Positions 30,654 through 36,642 of a stretch of DNA of 36,642 nucleotides are shown piece by piece (position 1 is the stretch's first letter; each line of letters opens with the position of its first letter). Both the position numbers and the translations under genes were made by a program. The notes beneath the pieces were generated by a model that was given only the letters and a program-made list of their open reading frames with translations, was not told the origin of the DNA and ran no database searches. Source of the stretch: Bacteroidaceae bacterium (GTDB lineage Bacteria > Bacteroidota > Bacteroidia > Bacteroidales > Bacteroidaceae); assembly GCA_017616915.1 (NCBI GenBank), contig JAFZXF010000118.1, positions 1 through 36,642 of the forward strand, written 5' to 3'.

Positions 30654-32756
30654 TCAGTGAGCTTTATAGGTTTTACCGTTTTGAATGTAGATGCCCTTGG
30701 CCTTTGATGTCTTGCGCCCCTGAAGGTCGTAGCATTGACCTTTGAGGATTGAGGATTTATCCTTTATATCCTTGACTGCAGTAGGCTTGCCTTCGCCGAT
30801 TTCAGCGAGATAGAAATTATCAAGACAGGTGTAGGTGCCGTTCTTGCCGAGGTGAGAGAACCACACTTGGCAGTGGGTGTAGTTGTCGGTATTGGTAAAG
30901 ACATAGTGGATGTCTGCCCAGTCGCGCCCATAGGTGGGGAAGGGGAAGACAAAGGGTTCTTCGGCAGCAACAATCGGTTGACCATTAACCATTGTCGTTT
31001 GCCCGTTAAAAGATGGCGAGGGAGCATCGTCGGCATCCCAGATGAAGTCATCGCCGTCACCATTGAATGCTGAGGAGCCTGTATTGATGAGCCCTACACG
31101 CATATTGGCATTGTTGCTGATAGTCTTGCCGTCGGCGGTCTTGACGCGATAGCCGATAACATAGCTCTTGCCTGCCTCGATGGGCCAGATAGTACGGATG
31201 GAGCGGGTGGACTCGTCGTCACCGTCATAGATACACTGCAGGTAGCGGTCGCCCCATGGGCTGTCTTCCTTAACCTGGAAACCGTTCTCGGCTAAGGGGA
31301 AACCAAGACCGCTGGTCCAGTCGGAGAGAGAGTGGGCGTATTCAAAAGAGCCGTTAGAGATGAGGTTAGGACCGATGATATCGTAGTCCATACCTTCAAC
31401 GGTGACGAACTGTGGAATCTCAGACTCTACGTGGGGAACAACTACCACGAGCTTCTTGGAGATGACATTCGACTTGGCGGTGATGACGGTGGTATCGCCG
31501 CGTACTGCGGTGAGGAATCCAGCATTGGTGACGGTAGCCACCAGTGGATCGTCGCTAGAGTAGACGATGGTCTTCTTGTCGGCAGCCTCGGGGGTGACAG
31601 TGGGATCGAGCTGAAGGGTCTCGCCTGCGGTGATGGTGAGGGTGTCGGTGCCAAAGTCGATGGTGGAAACGAAGTCATACTGGAGCATGATGCTCTTAAA
31701 CTCCATGATGGCGGCAGGGTCGAGCTTGAGCCCCTGGGTGCAGTAGCTGAAGAACTGCTCGTCGAGGGTTGCACCGTCAAAGGTCTTGATGTAGTCCATC
31801 ATGTCCTCGATATTGCTCTTGTAGCGGTGGGTGTCGAGGCCGGAAAATGTGGTGAGCTCATACTCTTTGTAGATGTCGCTCTCACTTACTCCGAGGAGTC
31901 CCTCGATAAGGAAGCCGAGACATCCGGTGCGGTCGGCGCCGATGTGGCAGTGGAAGTAAACGGGTTTACCTTCCTTGACATTAGCGAAAATATATTCAAG
32001 CTGCTGGGTGAAGCGAGGATTGTTGGCCTTGATGCCGTCGATATAATAATTCTCGGTAGGTATTCGCTTGTAGTCAACGTCAGGACCAAGGCGGGAAACG
32101 GTTACGTAGTCAGCCTCGCTGTTACCGCGAAGGTCGAGCTCTGCACGGATGCCTGCATCGTGGAGGGCGGCAGAGTCGGCGGAGTTGAGAGCGTATTCGC
32201 CGTCAAGCTCAGCTCCGCGGTAGATATATTCGTAGCGAATCTTCTGACCGGTGCGGGTTTTCCATCCTCCGATATCGCGAACGTTGTAGCCTCCCTTGAG
32301 CATACGTACCTGACCGGTGGTTGCGAAGCTGGCGGAGACGAGGGTGGAGTCCTTGCCGTCGGCGGAGGTGGCCTCTACCTTATAATAATATGTACGGCCG
32401 GGCACCAGGTTATAGATGTCGTAGGTGCTGTCGGTAGCGCCGAGATTGTACTCGGTAAAGGTGGTAAAGCGGCCGGAGTTGGAAAGGATGAGTTTCTGAC
32501 TGGCAGCATCTTTCCAGTTTTTCCACTCGAGGGGTACGGGTGCGGGCTGGTCGCGGCGTTTTGGAGGACTGACGTTGTAAGATTTTATCTTTGTTTCGTC
32601 CTTTGATTTGTAGGTGACTTCCTTGATGAAGGCGGCCACTCGGGCGTTCTCTAGACTGTAGGAAGGTATGGTCACTCCTGCGTGGGATGTGGAGCAGATG
32701 CAGGATGTGGCCACCGCCAACAGAAAAGTTTTTAAATGAAACAGTGTTAATCTCAT
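30654..32756 (-). CDS. Secreted tyrosine phosphatase with Fn3, Big2 and CBM-like domains
   Basis: A 700-residue exported protein (signal peptide to about residue 26). Residues 75-147 look like a fibronectin type III domain (YDIYNLVPGRTYYYKVEATS). A DSP-like tyrosine/phosphoinositide phosphatase domain follows, from GGYNVRDIGGWKT (155-167), with the loop HCHIGADRTG (C270, R276), so the active site is complete. Residues 366-440 form a Big2 Ig-like domain (SSDDPLVATVTNAGFLTAVR), and 463-655 resemble a carbohydrate-binding module (NLISNGSFEYAHSLSDW … LDNFYLAEI). The end (CYDLQGRKTSKAKGIYIQNG) resembles Bacteroidales type IX secretion tails. It is 26 bases after the flavodiiron gene. The substrate is unknown; a surface phosphatase held on glycans is my inference. 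Confidence 0.88.
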   Translation of the reverse strand: MRLTLFHLKTFLLAVATSCICSTSHAGVTIPSYSLENARVAAFIKEVTYKSKDETKIKSYNVSPPKRRDQPAPVPLEWKNWKDAASQKLILSNSGRFTTFTEYNLGATDSTYDIYNLVPGRTYYYKVEATSADGKDSTLVSASFATTGQVRMLKGGYNVRDIGGWKTRTGQKIRYEYIYRGAELDGEYALNSADSAALHDAGIRAELDLRGNSEADYVTVSRLGPDVDYKRIPTENYYIDGIKANNPRFTQQLEYIFANVKEGKPVYFHCHIGADRTGCLGFLIEGLLGVSESDIYKEYELTTFSGLDTHRYKSNIEDMMDYIKTFDGATLDEQFFSYCTQGLKLDPAAIMEFKSIMLQYDFVSTIDFGTDTLTITAGETLQLDPTVTPEAADKKTIVYSSDDPLVATVTNAGFLTAVRGDTTVITAKSNVISKKLVVVVPHVESEIPQFVTVEGMDYDIIGPNLISNGSFEYAHSLSDWTSGLGFPLAENGFQVKEDSPWGDRYLQCIYDGDDESTRSIRTIWPIEAGKSYVIGYRVKTADGKTISNNANMRVGLINTGSSAFNGDGDDFIWDADDAPSPSFNGQTTMVNGQPIVAAEEPFVFPFPTYGRDWADIHYVFTNTDNYTHCQVWFSHLGKNGTYTCLDNFYLAEIGEGKPTAVKDIKDKSSILKGQCYDLQGRKTSKAKGIYIQNGKTYKAH
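30978..30991. repeat. Doubled 7-bp unit in the phosphatase gene
   Basis: TTGACCA is followed by TTAACCA. The coding strand gives T-M-V-N-G in the CBM-like domain. It is similar in sequence to the unit at 30457-30470 and to heptamers in the deacetylase gene. Confidence 0.4.
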
Positions 32757-32782
32757 AGTTTTTGGCTATAATTGGTTATTTA

Positions 32783-33946
32783 TTATGAAACGAAATCTTT
32801 GGCGAGACTATCAGCCAGAGCCTGTAACTTGGGCCGATCGTCGGAGTGGAGGCGTCCGCGGATGGTAATGAGCGGCTCGACAAGGTTGATGTCTTTCATG
32901 TCGGCAAACATCTCGCGCATCACCCTTCCTGCGCTGGGAGCCCACGAGCCATTCTCGATCAGTGCTACTGTGCGCCGCTGGTAAGCCTTGATGCGGAGGT
33001 GGTGGATGAAGTCATGCATCGGTGGGAAGAGACCTGCATCGTAGCTGGCGGAGCAACATACGAGGTGGCTCATGCGAAAAGCGTCTTCGATAGCTTCAGC
33101 CTGATCATCGATGGTGAGGTCGCTAACGCTTACCTTGGGCACTCCTCTTTCCCTAAGCATCTCGGAGAGAAGCACTGCAGCCTCGCGAGTGCCGCCATGA
33201 ATAGAGGCATAGGCTACGAATACGCCCGGTGTCTCCACATCGTAACGAGACCAGATGCCATAAAGGCGCAGCGCTTCGGTAAGAGCTTCGCCCTGAAGCA
33301 TAGGACCGTGGAGAGGGAAGATGTGCTCAATGTCGAGAGGCTCGACCTTGTGCAGCAGTTGGGCAACGGAGGTTCCATACTTGCCGCAGATGTTGAAGTA
33401 GTAACGGCGTGCTTCGCAGGCCCAGTCATCGGGGTCGGCATCGCGGACTCCAAACTTGCCGAAAGCATCGGCAGAGAAGAGTACACGGTTGGCCGGGTCG
33501 TAGGTAACGATTACTTCGGGCCAGTGAACCATAGGTGCAGTCAGGAACTGCAGGGAACGGGAGCCAAGATTGAGGGTGTCACCGTCCTTCACGGTGATAG
33601 TCTTATCCTCCAGGTCGAGGCCTTCGAAATAAAGGCTCATCATCTGGATGGCTTTTGCGGAGCCCACAATTTGGAGATTGGGATACTTTTCCAGAGCCTG
33701 AGCGATGCCTGCGCTGTGGTCGGGTTCCATATGCTGCACCACGAGGTAGTCGGGATGGCGGTCTTCGAGGGCGTTTTCGAGGTTGTCGAGCCACTCGCTG
33801 ACTTTGCGATTGTCCACACTGTCGATAATGGCGACCTTGTCATCAAGCACCAGGTATGAGTTGTAGCACATGCCATCGGGCAGGTCATACTGACTTTCAA
33901 AGAGTTTGAGGTCGGCGTCATCTGCGCCGATGTATTTAATATTCAT
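32783..33946 (-). CDS. Flavodiiron protein (FprA family)
   Basis: A 387-residue A-type flavoprotein that reduces oxygen or nitric oxide to protect anaerobes. The metallo-beta-lactamase half carries the diiron ligands H72, E74 and D76 (QHMEPDHSAG), H141 (MVHWPEVIV), D160 (LFSADAFGKFG) and H213 (FPLHGPM). The flavodoxin half starts at about 243 (FVAYASIHGGTREAA, FMN phosphate loop), with VCCSASYDAGLFPPMHDF and ALIENGSWAPSAGR as further flavin contacts. There is no rubredoxin domain, so an external electron donor is needed. It starts 11 bases after mutS and is probably in its transcript. Confidence 0.95.
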   Translation of the reverse strand: MNIKYIGADDADLKLFESQYDLPDGMCYNSYLVLDDKVAIIDSVDNRKVSEWLDNLENALEDRHPDYLVVQHMEPDHSAGIAQALEKYPNLQIVGSAKAIQMMSLYFEGLDLEDKTITVKDGDTLNLGSRSLQFLTAPMVHWPEVIVTYDPANRVLFSADAFGKFGVRDADPDDWACEARRYYFNICGKYGTSVAQLLHKVEPLDIEHIFPLHGPMLQGEALTEALRLYGIWSRYDVETPGVFVAYASIHGGTREAAVLLSEMLRERGVPKVSVSDLTIDDQAEAIEDAFRMSHLVCCSASYDAGLFPPMHDFIHHLRIKAYQRRTVALIENGSWAPSAGRVMREMFADMKDINLVEPLITIRGRLHSDDRPKLQALADSLAKDFVS

Positions 33947-33957
33947 ATTGTTGAAAA

Positions 33958-36564
33958 TTATTCTTTAACTAGTTTTTGGATGTCGTTGAGCATATTGAGA
34001 GCCTCGATGGGGGTGAGGTTGTTGATGTCGAGATTGAGGAACCTGTCACGAATCTGTCGGAGTACAGGATCGTCTATTTGGAAGAAGGTAAGTTGTGCCC
34101 CTTCCTTTGTGGAGTTGAGGGCGTTGACGTTGGGGCGAGTTACCTCGCGGTCGCTGTTGGCTTCCAATTCCTTAAGCACTTGGTCGGCTCGCTTCACGAT
34201 AGTGGGTGGCATGCCTGCCATTCGGGCTACGTGGATACCGAAACTGTGCTCGCTGCCGCCGGCTACGAGTTTGCGGAGGAACACCACTTGGTTGCCCACC
34301 TCCTTGACAGATACATTGTAATTATGAACGCGCGCGAGCGACTTGGCCATTTCGTTGAGTTCGTGATAGTGTGTGGCGAAGAGGGTGCGCGGGTGCCCTT
34401 TGGAATTGTCGTGAAGGTGTTCCACTATGGCCCAAGCTATCGAGATACCGTCATAGGTGGAGGTGCCTCTTCCCAGTTCGTCAAAGAGTACGAGGCTACG
34501 CTCAGAAAAGGAGTTGATGATGCTGGCGGCCTCAATCATCTCAACCATAAAGGTAGATTCGCCCATCGAGATATTGTCGCTGGCCCCCACTCTAGTGAAG
34601 ATCTTGTCGACCATTCCGATCCGGGCTTTGTCGGCGGGAACATAGCTACCCACCTGTGCCATGAGTGTGATGAGGGCGGTCTGACGCAGCAGTGCAGATT
34701 TACCGGCCATATTGGGACCAGTGATGATAATGATTTGCTGCTTGTCAGTATCGAGGTGCACATCATTGGGGATGTAGCTCTCACCGGCCGGCAGTTCGGT
34801 TTCTATCACAGGGTGGCGTCCCTGCACTATATCGAGACTGGTGGTGTCATCGACCACAGGTCGAACATAACGCTGCTCCTGAGCAGAGAGAGCGAAACTG
34901 AGCAGGCAGTCAAGGCGTGCCAGCAGGGTGGCATCGGTCTGCAATGCGGTGATATATTGTTGTGCATCGCTGATGAGGCGGGCGTATATCTGAGATTCGA
35001 TGGTAAGAATACGCTCTTCAGCACCGGTGATTTCCTCCTCGTATTTCTTTAGCTCTTCCGTGATGTATCGCTCAGCTTGGGTAAGTGTTTGCTTGCGAAT
35101 CCAGTCGTTGGGAACGAGGTGCTTATAGGTGTTGCGCACCTCCAGGTAGTAGCCAAACACATTGTTGTAGCCGATTTTGAGACTCTGTATACCAGTCTGC
35201 TCAGCTTGCCTCTGCTGCATCTCCATTAGATAGGTTTTGCCGCTGTGGGCGAGCTTACGCAACCGGTCGAGTTCCTGATCAACTCCGTTGCCGATATATC
35301 CGCCTTTGGCTGTGAGAGCAGGCGGGTCGGGGCGAAGGGTGTGAGCTATGAGGTCGTGTAGCGGGGTACACGTGTCGAGTTTGTCGGCCACCTCGCGCAG
35401 CGAGGGAAGGGAAGCCGTAGCCAATACGGTTTTGATGGGTTCGATAGCTTCTAGGTCGTAGCGCAACTGTTCCATCTCGCGTGGCCCTATTCGCTGTGCG
35501 GCCAGTTTGGCGACCAGTCGCTCTACATCACCGATGCGCTTTAGGTTCTCACTTACGGTGAAGCGTGTGTCGGGCTCGCGGAAGAAATGCTCCACGCAGT
35601 TTTGACGGCGCTCAATTTGCTGCAGGTCTTGCAGCGGGAAGGCGAGCCAGCGGCGCATCATTCGGGAACCCATAGGGGTGACGGTGCGGTCCATCACCTG
35701 TAGCAGGCTCTTGCCTTCAGCGTTCATGGGTTGCAGCACCTCGAGATTGCGCATGGTGAAGTTATCAAGCCTCACGTAACGGTCTTCTTCAATGCGCTGT
35801 ATGGTGGTAATATGACGGGTCTGGGTGTGCTTGGTGTCGTCGAGGTAGTAAAGCACGGCGCCTGCTGCGGTTAGTGCGGTAGTCATGTGAGCGAGCCCGA
35901 AGCCTTTCATATTTCGCACGTGGAAGTGTTTGTGCAACCGGTCAAGACAGTTGCGCTCGTTGAATTTCCAGTCATCGAGCTCGTAGTTGCACCATCCCGT
36001 ACCGAAGGCTTTCTGGAATTTATCCTTTGTGCCTCGCTCAATCAGCACTTCCTTGGGCTGCAGGCTACCCATCAGTTTGGCGATATAGTCGGTAGTTCCC
36101 TCTGCTACAGCAAATTCGCCGGTGGTGATGTCGAGCAGGGCCAGCCCCTGTACTCCGCGGGCTGTACACAGAGCGGCGAGGAAGTTGTTCTCCTTTGCCG
36201 TCATAACGTTGTCGGTCAGAGCAACACCGGGAGTTACCAGTTCAGTTACTCCGCGCTTGACCAGTTTCTTGGCGAGTTTGGGATCTTCGAGTTGGTCGCA
36301 GATGGCCACTCGGTAGCCCGCCCTTATGAGGCGTGGGAGATATGTATCAAGAGCGTGGTAAGGAAATCCTGCCATCTCTACAGTGGCCACACTGCCCTTG
36401 TTGTTGCGGTGTGTGAGGGTAATACCGAGCACCTGCGCAGCGGTGACAGCGTCTTCGGAGTAGGTCTCATAGAAGTCGCCACATCTGAAGAGCATCACCG
36501 TGTCGGGATATTTGTTCTTCAGGTCGCGGAATTGCGCCATCATGGGCGTGAGTTGCTCGGCCAT
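33958..36564 (-). CDS. mutS: DNA mismatch repair protein MutS
   Basis: MutS (868 residues from the ATG at 36564) recognises mismatches and small loops. The mismatch-binding motif is [10 protein letters not shown] near residue 27; the ATPase has Walker [14 protein letters not shown] (about 615-627), [15 protein letters not shown], Walker [22 protein letters not shown] and FATHYHEL. The C-terminus ends with the short helix region [20 protein letters not shown]. The frame can be extended to 36633, but this would cross a promoter box and 7-bp repeats, so [12 protein letters not shown] is the start. It heads the minus-strand run mutS–flavodiiron–phosphatase–FISUMP. Confidence 0.97.
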   Translation of the reverse strand: MAEQLTPMMAQFRDLKNKYPDTVMLFRCGDFYETYSEDAVTAAQVLGITLTHRNNKGSVATVEMAGFPYHALDTYLPRLIRAGYRVAICDQLEDPKLAKKLVKRGVTELVTPGVALTDNVMTAKENNFLAALCTARGVQGLALLDITTGEFAVAEGTTDYIAKLMGSLQPKEVLIERGTKDKFQKAFGTGWCNYELDDWKFNERNCLDRLHKHFHVRNMKGFGLAHMTTALTAAGAVLYYLDDTKHTQTRHITTIQRIEEDRYVRLDNFTMRNLEVLQPMNAEGKSLLQVMDRTVTPMGSRMMRRWLAFPLQDLQQIERRQNCVEHFFREPDTRFTVSENLKRIGDVERLVAKLAAQRIGPREMEQLRYDLEAIEPIKTVLATASLPSLREVADKLDTCTPLHDLIAHTLRPDPPALTAKGGYIGNGVDQELDRLRKLAHSGKTYLMEMQQRQAEQTGIQSLKIGYNNVFGYYLEVRNTYKHLVPNDWIRKQTLTQAERYITEELKKYEEEITGAEERILTIESQIYARLISDAQQYITALQTDATLLARLDCLLSFALSAQEQRYVRPVVDDTTSLDIVQGRHPVIETELPAGESYIPNDVHLDTDKQQIIIITGPNMAGKSALLRQTALITLMAQVGSYVPADKARIGMVDKIFTRVGASDNISMGESTFMVEMIEAASIINSFSERSLVLFDELGRGTSTYDGISIAWAIVEHLHDNSKGHPRTLFATHYHELNEMAKSLARVHNYNVSVKEVGNQVVFLRKLVAGGSEHSFGIHVARMAGMPPTIVKRADQVLKELEANSDREVTRPNVNALNSTKEGAQLTFFQIDDPVLRQIRDRFLNLDINNLTPIEALNMLNDIQKLVKE

Positions 36565-36587
36565 TTTATTTTTAGGAGATTTGACTG

Positions 36588-36595
36588 CAAAATTA
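36588..36595 (-). promoter_or_regulatory. Promoter -7 box of mutS
   Basis: The minus strand reads TAATTTTG, matching TAnnTTTG, 23 bases before the mutS ATG. A -33 TTTG is not evident. Confidence 0.55.
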
Positions 36596-36619
36596 GTAAA
36601 TTTCTTTGATTTAGGGTAA

Positions 36620-36640
36620 TTTTCATTTTTCATTTTTCAT
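36620..36640. repeat. 7-bp tandem repeat upstream of mutS
   Basis: TTTTCAT occurs three times in a row (minus strand ATGAAAA) and may continue past the window edge. It lies just upstream of the mutS promoter box. Confidence 0.75.
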
Positions 36641-36642
36641 TA

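Noticed and set aside
31332..32606. Long plus-strand frame of 424 codons opposite the tyrosine phosphatase gene
   Set aside because: It is the reverse shadow of a clear multidomain protein in a GC-richer gene; it has no signal peptide, domain or promoter of its own.
32846..33859. Plus-strand frame of 337 codons opposite the flavodiiron gene
   Set aside because: Shadow of a gene with all diiron and flavin motifs; composition of the translated frame is not protein-like for any family I know.
33976..35052. Plus-strand frame of 358 codons opposite mutS
   Set aside because: Shadow of the MutS ATPase region, same argument.

Overview
The window looks like chromosomal DNA of a Bacteroidota species, most likely order Bacteroidales. 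Several signals agree: promoters of the TTTG–N19-21–TAnnTTTG type in front of many genes, weak or A-rich ribosome binding sites, a fused SecDF, a Bacteroidetes-type HU-like protein with an extra C-terminal domain, DUF4254, DUF4421 and DUF2723 proteins, FISUMP/fimbrillin-type lipoproteins and a type IX-like C-terminal tail. Prevotellaceae or Muribaculaceae are my guesses for the family; I cannot decide between them from sequence alone. Most of the window is housekeeping. There is no prophage, insertion sequence, CRISPR array or rRNA.

Layout. 1–3767 (minus): the first codons of a gene leaving the window, then an envelope cluster (DUF4421 protein, DKNYY-repeat lipoprotein, unknown lipoprotein, lamin-tail lipoprotein) headed by an HU-like DNA-binding protein with a good promoter. 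4011–8016 (minus): rpoN, a PAP2-like membrane protein, purE and ispG in one tight run. 8206–8808 (plus): an outer-membrane beta-barrel protein. 8890–10446 (minus): a soluble PAS-PAS histidine kinase. 10684–11536 (plus): tRNA-Gln and thiD separated by only five bases. 11541–16836 (minus): DUF4254 gene, Xaa-Pro aminopeptidase, gamma carbonic anhydrase and priA. 16932–17978 (plus): pdxB. 18047–18310 (minus): HU. 18672–28033 (plus): rhomboid protease, membrane-anchored EEP-family enzyme, secDF, a large DUF2723 membrane glycosyltransferase-like protein and a polysaccharide deacetylase. 28034–28550: AT-rich intergenic DNA with a terminator and a 22-bp tandem repeat. 28551–28949 (plus): a small basic orphan gene. 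29063–36564 (minus): mutS, a flavodiiron protein, a secreted multidomain tyrosine phosphatase and a fimbrillin/FISUMP lipoprotein in one uninterrupted run.

The genes mostly serve envelope building (SecDF, DUF2723 protein, deacetylase, surface lipoproteins), cofactor synthesis (ThiD, PdxB, IspG), replication and repair (PriA, MutS) and chromatin (two HU-type proteins). The less ordinary features are small-scale: two copies of a composite repeat (a CCGTACG-type inverted repeat, 22-bp units and a conserved tail) at 3824–3996 and 28073–28290; 7-bp tandem repeats inside the coding frames of the deacetylase and two surface-protein genes and just upstream of the mutS promoter; a thiD terminator embedded in the 3' end of priA; and the near contact of tRNA-Gln with the thiD start codon. 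I found no clear new defence or metabolic system. The closest candidates for undescribed biology are the repeat families and the two surface-protein groups.
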